Source: a virus. Taken from it: 24,316 nt of DNA. The first letter of the stretch is position 1, and each line of letters begins with the position of its first letter. The notes under the pieces were generated by a model. That model had not been told where the DNA came from. It was given only the letters and a program-made list of their open reading frames with translations, and did no database searches. Below, piece after piece: positions 14,482 to 22,061 of this stretch. The stretch spans positions 1 through 24,316 of the IMG/VR virus record IMGVR_UViG_3300037042_001833. The stretch is one strand, 5' to 3'. The position numbers were made by a program, and so were the translations under genes.

Positions 14482-14841
14482 ATGGGAAGATATTATACAG
14501 GAGATATTGAAGGTAAATTTTGGTTTGGCATTCAATCAAGTAATGCAGCAGATAGATTTGGTGTATCAGGAAATGAACCAAGTTACATTCAATATAATTT
14601 TCAAGAAGAAGATTTAGAAGGTGTTGAAGAAGAAATAAAGAATATTGAAGAATCTTTAGGTGAAAAGAAACAAATTATAGATAAATTCTTTGAAGATAAC
14701 AATGGTTTTAATGATGAGATGTTAGAAGAGGTAGGAATTTCTAATAATGAGCTTAGTGATTATGCAGATCTTAAACTAGGAGTTAAAATCAGAGATCAAA
14801 TCAAAAACTTTGGTTCTTGTTCTTTTGATGCAGAATTATAA
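14482..14841 (+). CDS. Conserved phage protein of unknown function
   Basis: A 119-residue acidic protein beginning M-G-R-Y-Y-T-G-D-I-E-G-K-F-W-F-G-I-Q-S-S, a distinctive opening I have seen in other phage and large-virus hypothetical proteins. Residues about 40-75 are a highly acidic helix (EEDLEGVEEEIKNIEESLG), likely coiled coil. A C-terminal strand G-S-C-S-F-D-A-E-L follows. The start codon follows TAGTT in an A/T leader, 27 nt after the HNH stop. No function is established. Confidence 0.6.
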   Translation: MGRYYTGDIEGKFWFGIQSSNAADRFGVSGNEPSYIQYNFQEEDLEGVEEEIKNIEESLGEKKQIIDKFFEDNNGFNDEMLEEVGISNNELSDYADLKLGVKIRDQIKNFGSCSFDAEL

Positions 14842-14859
14842 ACAGTTAAAATTTAAAAC

Positions 14860-15117
14860 ATGGAAGATAAACAGTTAAAAGTCTCTATCAATAGAGAACC
14901 TTCATTTACAGAAATATGGTATGAAGGATTTGTAGAACTCAATGGAGAAGAACATAAATTCTGGCTTATACATCCTCAAGGAGTAGATCCTAATGGATAT
15001 GAATATGAAATAGACGTAAGATGGTTTTTTCAAAGAGTGCCAAGAGAAGTGAGAGCTATGTTACCATATATTATTGATGCATTTAAACAGAAAGCTCATG
15101 ATGATGTTACAACTTAA
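14860..15117 (+). CDS. Hypothetical small protein
   Basis: An 85-residue protein with a beta-rich first half (SFTEIWYEGFVELNGEEHKF, then WLIHPQG) and a helical second half (RWFFQRVPREVRAMLPYIID). It resembles small phage proteins that include a W-L-I-H-P-Q-G type strand, but I cannot name a family. The last 14 nt overlap the best start of the next gene. It is probably cotranscribed with the HNH gene. Confidence 0.55.
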   Translation: MEDKQLKVSINREPSFTEIWYEGFVELNGEEHKFWLIHPQGVDPNGYEYEIDVRWFFQRVPREVRAMLPYIIDAFKQKAHDDVTT

Positions 15118-15373
15118 TCCAACTATAGAAGTTCATACATCATTAGGAGATGGTGAAGCTATGTTCATTATAGATTATGGAGTGAATGTAAATACAGTGT
15201 GGGTGGTGAGACTGCCCAAAGGTGTTATTAAACATTTCTATTCAGATGATATTAGAATATATGATAATCCAATGAATGGTAATGGATGGGATGTAGAGAG
15301 ATTAGACGAAATAATAAAAAAGCTGCCTAAAGGAGCAAAAAGAAATACAGATTTTTTAAATAAAAACCATTAA
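15104..15373 (+). CDS. Hypothetical beta-rich protein
   Basis: An 89-residue product M-L-Q-L-N-P-T-I-E-V-H-T-S-L-G-D-G-E-A-M-F, then V-W-V-V-R-L-P-K-G-V-I-K-H-F-Y-S-D-D-I-R. I chose the ATG at 15104, the last of three consecutive in-frame ATGs (15098, 15101, 15104), because the conserved-looking part begins there and the overlap with the preceding gene falls to 14 nt. An in-frame ATG at 15074 would add ten residues inside that gene. The strands alternate as in a small barrel. It looks familiar from Bacteroidota phages but has no known role. The next gene starts 1 nt after its stop. Confidence 0.55.
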   Translation: MLQLNPTIEVHTSLGDGEAMFIIDYGVNVNTVWVVRLPKGVIKHFYSDDIRIYDNPMNGNGWDVERLDEIIKKLPKGAKRNTDFLNKNH

Positions 15374-15374
15374 T

Positions 15375-16442
15375 ATGAATTTAGTAAAAACAGAATCAAG
15401 TTATAGAAAATTAAATATGGATTCCTCTTCAAGTCTTAAAGAATTTTCTTTAGATAAAAGAAAGTATTATAAAAAATATATTATAAATGAAAAAATAGAA
15501 GATGAAGGTAATAAAGCTGCTACTATAGGAAGAGTGGTAGAAACTCTTTTATTAGAACCAGATGAGTTTGATGGTAGATTTTATATGTCTTCATGTGCAA
15601 CTTCTCCTACAGGACTTATGTTAGCATTTGTAGAAGCTTTATATAAACATACAAAAGCTGTTACTAATGAAGATGGTGAAGTTACTGAAGAATTTGAAGA
15701 AATTTGTAAATCTGCATATATGGAAAGTGGATTTAAGATTAAAATTGAAGCAGTTTTAACAAAATTTATAGGAAGTGATGCTGAAATTTATTATAAAGAA
15801 ATCAGAGAAGTTAGAAGTAAAGGACTTACAGTGGTAACAACAGAAGATGTTGAAAATTCTGAAAAAATTGTTAATGAGCTTAAGAATAATTTTGTCACCA
15901 GTAAAATAATAAATTTAGTTAGTGACAAAAAATTCACTGTTAATAATCAACTACAAATAGAAGGATATGCTGTTGATGGTCATTTGTTTAAATCAATGAT
16001 GGATAAAATAGTGATAGATCATGAAGAACGCACTATAAACATTTATGATCTTAAATGTACCTGGAGTGTTGAAAACTTCTATGAAGAATATTATCTATAT
16101 AGAAGAAGTTATATACAAGCATATTTATATTATAATGCTGCACTATCTTTAACATTTAAAGGAGAACTTTTTGGATATAAGGTAGAATTTCCTAAATTTA
16201 TAGTTTGTGATTCTATAAATTATTATAATCCATTAATATATGTTCTTTCTGAAAAAGATATGAATGATGCATATAATGGATTTGAACATAAAGGTAGAAT
16301 ATATCCTGGTGTTAAAAGTCTTATTGAAGATCTAAACTGGGCTATTGAAAATAATACATGGAACATTGATAGAAACAATTATTTAAATAATGGAATAGTA
16401 AATATTAAAAAACAATATGGAAATAAAAAAGACAATAACTAG
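15375..16442 (+). CDS. PD-(D/E)XK nuclease, RecE/RecB-like exonuclease
   Basis: A 355-residue nuclease-like protein. Visible family features: T-I-G-R-V-V-E-T-L-L-L-E-P-D-E-F near residue 50, corresponding to the G-x-x-x-H-x-x-x-L-E-P helix of RecE-like exonucleases but with Glu where His is usual; M-M-D-K-I-V-I-D (Asp210) followed by I-Y-D-L-K-C-T (Asp225, Lys227), the core D...DxK active site; and R-R-S-Y-I-Q-A-Y-L-Y-Y-N-A-A, the QxxxY helix. Such enzymes resect double-strand ends to give a single-stranded tail for annealing. Here the Sak4-like protein and RecA would use that tail. It shares 26 nt with the next gene. An alternative is a Cas4-like DNA end-processing role. Confidence 0.7.
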   Translation: MNLVKTESSYRKLNMDSSSSLKEFSLDKRKYYKKYIINEKIEDEGNKAATIGRVVETLLLEPDEFDGRFYMSSCATSPTGLMLAFVEALYKHTKAVTNEDGEVTEEFEEICKSAYMESGFKIKIEAVLTKFIGSDAEIYYKEIREVRSKGLTVVTTEDVENSEKIVNELKNNFVTSKIINLVSDKKFTVNNQLQIEGYAVDGHLFKSMMDKIVIDHEERTINIYDLKCTWSVENFYEEYYLYRRSYIQAYLYYNAALSLTFKGELFGYKVEFPKFIVCDSINYYNPLIYVLSEKDMNDAYNGFEHKGRIYPGVKSLIEDLNWAIENNTWNIDRNNYLNNGIVNIKKQYGNKKDNN

Positions 16443-16959
16443 TATATTTATAGTACCAATATTAAAAATAAACAAAGATGATTTAAAAACTAATGGATAT
16501 TCAAATGGATATATAGAAGATAGTAGAAAAGATGTACAATATGAAAACTCACTTTATTTATTATTTAAACCAGAAAATCTTGATAGATTTCGTACATTTC
16601 TTAATAATGAATACGAACGAACAAAACATGTCATAGATGATTATGATTATGAAAATGGACATGTAGTTATTGTATACAATATTGATGATAAATTTAAAAA
16701 AGATGTTCAATTAATCAAACAAGGTAAATATTCTAAAACCTCTAAAGATTTTCAAGAAATGTTTCCAAAAATAATAAAGATTCAAAAAAATGGATTAAGT
16801 AGAGATGAAATCTCTCTTCAATATCGTGTTTTTAATAAAACACCAGATCTTATAGAATTTTGGGAAAAAAAACTTAATGTAACATTTGATGATGCTCAAG
16901 AGTTGTGGGAAATGTTTATAAAAGAAGAGGAAATTTTAAACCTAGATAAAATAAAATAA
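16417..16959 (+). CDS. Conserved phage protein of unknown function
   Basis: A 180-residue protein overlapping the nuclease gene by 26 nt. It has an N-terminal beta strand (TSIFIVPIL), then L-Y-L-L-F-K-P-E-N-L-D-R-F and N-E-Y-E-R-T, then V-V-I-V-Y-N-I, and G-K-Y-S-K-T-S-K-D-F-Q-E-M-F-P with basic and aromatic character. This order of segments (YLLFKP, NEYER, DYDYxxGxVVxVY, QGKYSK) is one I know from many phages of Bacteroidota, always without a function. The C-terminal helix is acidic. It appears soluble. Confidence 0.6.
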   Translation: MEIKKTITSIFIVPILKINKDDLKTNGYSNGYIEDSRKDVQYENSLYLLFKPENLDRFRTFLNNEYERTKHVIDDYDYENGHVVIVYNIDDKFKKDVQLIKQGKYSKTSKDFQEMFPKIIKIQKNGLSRDEISLQYRVFNKTPDLIEFWEKKLNVTFDDAQELWEMFIKEEEILNLDKIK

Positions 16960-16960
16960 T

Positions 16961-17158
16961 ATGTATAATACAGAAATTGCAGAACACCTATTTAAAAAAT
17001 ATGGTGATGAAAAGTTTATAATCTATTGTCAGATGGAATCTGATAAAAATAACCTTATAGATGAAGATTTAAAAAAAAGAAAAATTAATGAACCAAATGA
17101 TTATGGATTTGATTCAGAATGGTGGGATAAACAATATCAAAAATTATTAAATTATTAA
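16961..17158 (+). CDS. Hypothetical small protein
   Basis: A 65-residue ORF 1 nt after the preceding stop. It reads I-A-E-H-L-F-K-K-Y-G-D-E-K-F-I-I-Y-C-Q-M-E-S-D, then an acidic linker and E-W-W-D-K-Q-Y. It looks like a single helical domain. No recognised family. Tight packing on both sides (next ATG 2 nt after its stop) supports translation. Confidence 0.55.
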   Translation: MYNTEIAEHLFKKYGDEKFIIYCQMESDKNNLIDEDLKKRKINEPNDYGFDSEWWDKQYQKLLNY

Positions 17159-17160
17159 TT

Positions 17161-17535
17161 ATGAATGGACTAGAATTGTTAGAAAAATATTCTAAAACTG
17201 CTATTGTTGTAAAACAATGGTTTTTAGAAAAAATGTTAGAATCTTTAAAAGATGAAACTCTTCCTAAAACTTTTAAAGAATATGTTAGACAACAAGAGAT
17301 TGATAATGATAAAATTGGAAAGTTAATAGATGGTAATCCTAGAACATTATTTGATGTTTTAGATGAACATAAAGTTTATATTCAAATAGATGTTCATTAT
17401 AATGGTGGAAAAATATTATTTGGATCAACTATTAATAATATAAACAAAGAAACAGAACAATTATATATTCTACGTAATGATGCTGAAAAAAGTGTAATAG
17501 AAGAGGCATTTGAAATATTAAATAAGAAATTATGA
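17161..17535 (+). CDS. Conserved phage protein of unknown function
   Basis: A 124-residue protein: an N-terminal helical half (V-V-K-Q-W-F-L-E-K-M-L-E-S-L, then T-F-K-E-Y-V-R-Q-Q), the turn D-G-N-P-R-T-L-F-D-V-L-D-E-H, and a strand V-Y-I-Q-I-D-V-H-Y with G-G-K-I-L-F-G. The N-P-R-T/M-L-F-D-V pattern is familiar from Bacteroidota phage hypotheticals. Coupled to the next gene by ATGA. No function is known. Confidence 0.55.
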   Translation: MNGLELLEKYSKTAIVVKQWFLEKMLESLKDETLPKTFKEYVRQQEIDNDKIGKLIDGNPRTLFDVLDEHKVYIQIDVHYNGGKILFGSTINNINKETEQLYILRNDAEKSVIEEAFEILNKKL

Positions 17536-17825
17536 GAAAAATAACAAAAGAAGCATATAATGCATTTATTAATAAACAAAGATTTACAAAAAAAAATACA
17601 AAAGTGAGAATAGAAGAAGGAGAGGCAAATATGTATTTACATGACAATTTAATAGCTAAGACAATTAATGGAGATATTTGGATTTCTGATGGAAATTATA
17701 AACCATCAAGAACCACTCTTGAAAGATTAAAAGCTTTTCCTAATATAAAACTAAGGATTTTAAAAAAAGAGTTTATTATTAATGAAAAAATGAAATGGGA
17801 TGGTGAATGGTTTAAAATTAATTAA
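17532..17825 (+). CDS. Hypothetical small basic protein
   Basis: A 97-residue basic protein with two beta strands around L-H-D-N-L-I-A-K-T-I-N-G-D-I-W-I-S-D-G and then Y-K-P-S-R-T-T-L-E-R-L-K-A-F. The latter matches a pattern (LHGxxIA, TxTTRxRLN) I know from small proteins of many unrelated phages whose function is unknown. It begins in an ATGA overlap and ends 22 nt before the ribonucleotide reductase gene. Confidence 0.55.
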   Translation: MRKITKEAYNAFINKQRFTKKNTKVRIEEGEANMYLHDNLIAKTINGDIWISDGNYKPSRTTLERLKAFPNIKLRILKKEFIINEKMKWDGEWFKIN

Positions 17826-17847
17826 TTAAAAAATAAATAAATAATTT

Positions 17848-19767
17848 ATGGATTTAGGTTTACAGAGTTTATCAAACTTAACTGTTTTTAGTAAATATGC
17901 AAAATATATTCCTGAACTAAATAGAAGGGAAACTTGGGATGAGATAGTTGATCGCTATCAGAACATGATGATTAAGAAATATCCTTCTCTTAAGGATGCT
18001 ATAGTTAAAAGTGCTATAATGATTAGAGAGAAGAAAATCTTACCATCTATGAGAGCTTTACAGTTTGCAGGAAATGCTGCAGAAGTGAATAATGCTAGAA
18101 TCTATAACTGTTGTTTTCTTCCTATAGATAGCTTACATAGCTTTAGTGAGACAATGTTCTTGTTATTAGGAGGAACAGGTGTAGGATATTCTGTACAGAA
18201 ACATCATATTGCACAACTTCCAGTGATTACAAAACCTGGTAAGAAGAAAACATATCTTATTGAGGATTCTATTATGGGCTGGGCTGATGCTGTAAAGGTG
18301 TTATTCAAAGCTTATATGGAAGGTAAGTTTATGCCTTCATTTGATTTTAGAGCTATTAGACATAAAGGTGCAAGACTTATTACTGCTGGTGGTAAAGCTC
18401 CTGGTCCTGAACCATTAAAAATTTGTCTTACACATGTACAAGCTATTTTAGACAGAAAACACGAAGGAGAAAAACTATCTCCTATAGAAGCACATGATAT
18501 ATTGTGTCATATTGCTAATAGTGTATTAGCAGGTGGTATTAGAAGAAGTGCAATGATCTCTTTATTCTCTCATGATGATGAAGAAATGATTACATGTAAA
18601 TATGGATCTTGGTGGGAATTAAATGAACAAAGAGGTAGAAGTAATAACTCTGCTGTATTAAAACGTGATGAAGTGTCAGAAGAAGAATTCTTTAGCTTAT
18701 GGAAAAGAATAGAAGCTTCTGGAAGTGGTGAACCTGGTGTGTATTGGACTAACAATGAAGATTGGGGCACTAACCCATGTTGTGAAATAGGACTTAGACC
18801 ATATCAATTTTGCAATTTGTGCGAAATAAATGTATCTGATGTTGAAAATCAAACAGATATTAATGATCGTGTAACTGTAGCAGCATTCTTTGGAACATTA
18901 CAAGCTGGTTTTACAGATTTTCACTATTTACGTGATATATGGAAAAAGACTACAGATAAAGATGCTTTATTAGGAATAGGTATGACAGGGATTGGTTCAG
19001 GAGAAATTCTTAAATATAATCTTAATATAGTTGCTAATACAGCTAAAGTGGTTAATTCTATGATTTCTGCTATAATAGGAACTAATGAAGCAGCTAGAAT
19101 AACATGTGTGAAACCTTCAGGTACAACTAGTTGTGTTTTAGGAACATCTAGTGGAATTCATGCATGGCATGCTCCATTCTATGTTCGCACTATTAGATTT
19201 AATAAAAATGAGGATATTGCAGCTTATATGATGGTAAATCATCCAGAACTATGTGAGGATGATGTTTTAAGGCCCAAGGATACACTTTGTGTAAGAATAC
19301 CCATCAAAGCACCAGAAGGTTCTATATTTAGAACAGAGACAGCTATTGACACATTAGAACGTGTTAAGAAGTTTGCTACAGAATGGGTGAGACCAGGTCA
19401 TATCAAAGGAGATAACACACACAATGTATCTGCTACAATTTCTATTGACAGTAATAGAAAGTATTCAACTTGTATCACTCCTGATCAACCACCTAAATAC
19501 ATTTTATTTGAGAATGGATCAGATGAGTGGTTTACTGTAGGACTTTGGATGTGGGAAAATCGTGAACACTATAATGGTCTTTCTGTTCTACCTTATTTTG
19601 GAGGAAGCTATCAACAAGCTCCTTTTGAAGACATTACTGAGAAAGAATATAACACACGTCTTGCTTCTTTAAATTCTTTAGACTTAACTAAAGTAATAGA
19701 AATTGATGATAATGTTGAGTTTGGTCAGACTGTTGCTTGTGCTTCTGGACAGTGTGAAATTTCTTAA
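17848..19767 (+). CDS. nrdJ: Class II (adenosylcobalamin-dependent) ribonucleotide reductase
   Basis: A 639-residue single-chain enzyme that reduces ribonucleotides to deoxyribonucleotides using a B12-derived thiyl radical. Key parts: Y-N-C-C-F-L-P (Cys88/Cys89, first redox cysteine), T-G-V-G-Y-S-V, A-G-G-I-R-R-S-A-M, N-P-C-C-E-I (Asn309, Cys311 radical site, Glu313), second redox Cys322 eleven residues later, K-P-S-G-T-T-S-C-V-L-G-T-S-S-G-I-H-A-W-H, and a C-terminal C-A-S-G-Q-C tail cysteine pair. These match the monomeric Lactobacillus leichmannii-type enzyme, which reduces triphosphates. No small subunit or activase gene is adjacent, as expected for class II. A terminator follows. The product would feed phage DNA synthesis with dUTPase downstream. 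Confidence 0.92.
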   Translation: MDLGLQSLSNLTVFSKYAKYIPELNRRETWDEIVDRYQNMMIKKYPSLKDAIVKSAIMIREKKILPSMRALQFAGNAAEVNNARIYNCCFLPIDSLHSFSETMFLLLGGTGVGYSVQKHHIAQLPVITKPGKKKTYLIEDSIMGWADAVKVLFKAYMEGKFMPSFDFRAIRHKGARLITAGGKAPGPEPLKICLTHVQAILDRKHEGEKLSPIEAHDILCHIANSVLAGGIRRSAMISLFSHDDEEMITCKYGSWWELNEQRGRSNNSAVLKRDEVSEEEFFSLWKRIEASGSGEPGVYWTNNEDWGTNPCCEIGLRPYQFCNLCEINVSDVENQTDINDRVTVAAFFGTLQAGFTDFHYLRDIWKKTTDKDALLGIGMTGIGSGEILKYNLNIVANTAKVVNSMISAIIGTNEAARITCVKPSGTTSCVLGTSSGIHAWHAPFYVRTIRFNKNEDIAAYMMVNHPELCEDDVLRPKDTLCVRIPIKAPEGSIFRTETAIDTLERVKKFATEWVRPGHIKGDNTHNVSATISIDSNRKYSTCITPDQPPKYILFENGSDEWFTVGLWMWENREHYNGLSVLPYFGGSYQQAPFEDITEKEYNTRLASLNSLDLTKVIEIDDNVEFGQTVACASGQCEIS

Positions 19768-19801
19768 AAATAAAATTTGTGTTTTTGATTTGATAATTCA
19801 T

Positions 19802-19841
19802 AAGAGGCCCAATGTTTCTACATTTAAGGCCTCTTTTTTTT
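19802..19841 (+). terminator. Rho-independent terminator after ribonucleotide reductase
   Basis: AAGAGGCC (19802-19809) pairs exactly with GGCCTCTT (19828-19835) across an 18-nt loop and is followed by an eight-base T run. It is the most GC-rich stem in the window and closes the reductase transcript. The promoter for recA begins inside its T tract. Confidence 0.88.
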
Positions 19842-19870
19842 GTTAAATTAAAATAAATTCATTATCTTTA
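19839..19870 (+). promoter_or_regulatory. Probable promoter for recA operon
   Basis: TTTG (19839-19842), a 20-nt spacer, then TATCTTTA (19863-19870) follow the Bacteroidota pattern TTTG/TAnnTTTG with one mismatch in the last base. Spacing matches the promoter before the HNH gene. The expected start would lie about 15 nt upstream of the recA ATG at 19892. Its place directly after a terminator supports it. No TGTnACA operator is seen here. Confidence 0.6.
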
Positions 19871-19891
19871 CAATATAAAATCAACAAAAAT

Positions 19892-20905
19892 ATGGCAAAA
19901 ACAAAAGAAGTTTTAACAGAAAATAAAGGTAAATTTCAAGAAGCATTAGACAAGCTTAATAAGACCTATGGTGTAGGTACAGTGTTAGCTCTTGATAATA
20001 AAAGTTCAGGAGATTATGATATAATTAGTACAGGAAGTATTGGTTTTGACAATATTACATTAGGTGTTGGTGGATGGGTGAAAGGGAAAATGTATGAATT
20101 AATGGGATGGGAAGGAAGTTGTAAATCCACTGTTTGTGGACATGCTGCAGCTGAATGTCAAAAGAAAGGAGGCACAGTGTTATATATAGATGGTGAGCAT
20201 GCTGTTGATAAAAATTATTTTCAAGCTATTGGTGTAGATACTAATAAATTATTAATTGCACAACCTAGTTGTGGTGAGGAAGGATTTAATATTGCTATGG
20301 AAATGATTAATACAGGAGAAATTGATCTTGTTATTATTGATTCTGATAGTTCATTAATTCCTAAGAAAGTATTAGATGGAGAAGTGGGAGATAGTGCTAT
20401 TGGTAGAAAAGCTTTATTAAACAGTAATGCCTATCCAAAATTAAAAAGTGCATTATCAAAACATAATGTTTGTGTATTAGTGGTAAGTCAATATCGTGAA
20501 AAAATTGGTATGATGTTTGGTAATCCCACCACCACTCAAGGAGGACATGCTTTAAAGTTTTATTCTGACTGTAGAATAGAAATGAGCAAAAGTCTTGCTA
20601 AAGAGGGTGATGTCACTTATGGTAATTTAACAAAGGTAAAAGCTACAAAAAATAAAATGAGTTCTCCTTATAGAATACATCAATTTGATGTTGTTTATGG
20701 AATAGGTATTGATAAGGTTAAAGAAATTATTGATCTTGCTAATGAATATGAAATTATTAAAAAATGGGGAAAAGTGACCACTTTTGAAGAAATAAAATAT
20801 GATACAGATGAATTTAAAGCATTATTGTTAGACAATGAAGAATTATATAATAATCTTAAATCTCAAATTATTATTAAAATAAAATCTGAAAAAAATGAAA
20901 GTTAA
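19892..20905 (+). CDS. recA: RecA recombinase with non-canonical P-loop
   Basis: A 337-residue bacterial-type RecA, close to the usual length of about 350. It matches E. coli RecA through L-I-D-x-E-H-A-like D-G-E-H-A-V-D, I-I-D-S (Walker B), G-E-V-G-D-S, V-V-S-Q-Y-R-E-K-I-G-M-M-F-G-N-P (the NTP-sensing Gln and loop L2 start) and G-G-H-A-L-K-F-Y. Walker A is G-W-E-G-S-C-K-S-T (residues 72-80). Cys77 replaces the invariant glycine before the catalytic Lys78. The protein would form nucleoprotein filaments and drive strand exchange in phage recombination and repair. The gene follows its own promoter and overlaps dut by 11 nt. The fold is certain; normal ATP hydrolysis is not. Confidence 0.92.
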   Translation: MAKTKEVLTENKGKFQEALDKLNKTYGVGTVLALDNKSSGDYDIISTGSIGFDNITLGVGGWVKGKMYELMGWEGSCKSTVCGHAAAECQKKGGTVLYIDGEHAVDKNYFQAIGVDTNKLLIAQPSCGEEGFNIAMEMINTGEIDLVIIDSDSSLIPKKVLDGEVGDSAIGRKALLNSNAYPKLKSALSKHNVCVLVVSQYREKIGMMFGNPTTTQGGHALKFYSDCRIEMSKSLAKEGDVTYGNLTKVKATKNKMSSPYRIHQFDVVYGIGIDKVKEIIDLANEYEIIKKWGKVTTFEEIKYDTDEFKALLLDNEELYNNLKSQIIIKIKSEKNES

Positions 20906-21428
20906 TATTAAAATATTACATCCAGACGCAATTATTCCTAAATACCAAACTTCTGGATCTGCAGGATTTGATATTCATGCAATACAACATACAGAAATAT
21001 ATCCTGGAGAAACTAAAGTTTTAAAAACAGGACTATCTTTTGAAATTCCTGAAGGGTATGAATTACAAATTGTTCCTAGATCAGGCATAAGTGCTAAAAC
21101 AAAACTTAGAATTTCTAACTCTCCTGGAACAATTGATAGTGATTTTAGAGGAGAGGTTGGTATAATTGTAGATAATATTGATTTTCGTTCTGATAAAAAA
21201 ATTCCTTATATTATTAAAATAGGAGATAGAATAGCTCAAGGTAAAATTACTCCAGTGGTTCAAGCAACATTTATAGAAGTGGATAATTTAGAAGAAACAG
21301 AAAGAGGAAAAGAAGGATTTGGTTCTACAGGAATAGGAGCATTTAACACTATTAATTCGTCTTATGATACAAAAACTACATATGTTAAACCAAAATATAT
21401 AACATTAACAAATGAGAAAAAAGACTAA
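20895..21428 (+). CDS. dut: dUTPase (deoxyuridine triphosphatase)
   Basis: A 177-residue trimeric-type dUTPase that hydrolyses dUTP to dUMP and pyrophosphate. All five motifs are present in order: S-A-G-F-D-I-H-A (1), P-R-S-G-I-S-A-K (2), G-T-I-D-S-D-F-R-G-E-V (3, catalytic Asp), G-D-R-I-A-Q-G-K-I (4) and the C-terminal R-G-x-x-G-F-G-S-T-G as R-G-K-E-G-F-G-S-T-G (5). A tail of about 30 residues extends past motif 5. The enzyme keeps uracil out of phage DNA and supplies dUMP, fitting the reductase upstream. It starts inside recA (11-nt overlap) and overlaps the next ORF by 17 nt. Confidence 0.93.
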   Translation: MKVNIKILHPDAIIPKYQTSGSAGFDIHAIQHTEIYPGETKVLKTGLSFEIPEGYELQIVPRSGISAKTKLRISNSPGTIDSDFRGEVGIIVDNIDFRSDKKIPYIIKIGDRIAQGKITPVVQATFIEVDNLEETERGKEGFGSTGIGAFNTINSSYDTKTTYVKPKYITLTNEKKD

Positions 21429-21648
21429 CCTTATTATATCTATTGAAAATAATGAATTAGATGTATTTCAAAAACAATACATTAATCTTGTTGATATTCA
21501 AGATGAAATTAGTAAATTAGAAGATGAAGGAGATAAAATAGATGGACGTAAGAAAAAACTATATAGTGAGTGGAAAAAGAAAATTAACTTTTTTATAGAT
21601 ATGTATAATGCTAAATGTATTTATAAAACTTATAACAAAGTCAAATGA
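21412..21648 (+). CDS. Hypothetical coiled-coil protein
   Basis: A 78-residue charged protein with a long helix containing heptad-like spacing (I-Q-D-E-I-S-K-L-E-D-E-G-D-K-I-D, then RKKKLYSEWKKKINFFID). It is likely a short coiled coil. It overlaps dut by 17 nt and shares ATGA with the next gene. No family recognised. Confidence 0.5.
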   Translation: MRKKTNLIISIENNELDVFQKQYINLVDIQDEISKLEDEGDKIDGRKKKLYSEWKKKINFFIDMYNAKCIYKTYNKVK

Positions 21649-22061
21649 AATGTAAAACCTGTGGAAAGAATGCAGACAGTGAATATTGTTTTGCTCATAA
21701 ACCTAGAAAGCCTTTACCATCATCTGGTAAGGGTTTAACTAATAAAAAGTCCAGTTTATTATCACAAAAACTGGACAAATCTCCTGATAAGTTTTTAGAA
21801 ATGAGAGAGTTCTTCCTATCTATATGGAAGAAAAGGGCACATTATAGTGAAATTACTGGGCAATATTTAGGAAAAGAACCTATGTCTACATACTTTCATC
21901 ACATACTTCCTAAAGAAAAATATCCAGAAGCTTGTTTAGATGAAGAAAATATAATACTTTTGACACTTGATGAACACACTTCTGTAGAAAATGATATGTA
22001 TAAATATGAAGAGGTGAATGAAAGACGCAAACAATTAAAAATCAAGTATGAAAGAAACTAA
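21645..22061 (+). CDS. HNH-like nuclease with N-terminal zinc ribbon
   Basis: A 138-residue protein. Residues 3-18 form a small zinc site C-K-T-C...C-F-A-H (Cys3, Cys6, Cys15, His18). A basic proline-rich linker follows. The C-terminal half looks like an HNH-type metal nuclease: F-H-H-I-L-P-K (His85-His86), Asn102 in D-E-E-N-I-I-L-L-T, and His111 in D-E-H-T-S-V-E. I recall closely similar proteins in Bacteroidota phages annotated as HNH or recombination endonucleases (NinG or endonuclease VII style). A role cutting recombination intermediates would fit the recA and phoH neighbours but is not shown. Start in ATGA overlap; 14 nt shared with phoH. Confidence 0.6.
   Translation: MKCKTCGKNADSEYCFAHKPRKPLPSSGKGLTNKKSSLLSQKLDKSPDKFLEMREFFLSIWKKRAHYSEITGQYLGKEPMSTYFHHILPKEKYPEACLDEENIILLTLDEHTSVENDMYKYEEVNERRKQLKIKYERN

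Noticed and set aside
15890-15930. Inverted repeat TTTTGTCAC ... GTGACAAAA resembling the TGTnACA operators
   Set aside because: It lies inside the nuclease coding sequence and its 23-nt spacer differs from the N14 spacing of the two promoter-linked sites, so chance is more likely.
18570-18770. Minus-strand ORF of 66 codons inside the reductase gene
   Set aside because: It is antisense to strongly conserved reductase coding sequence with no independent support.
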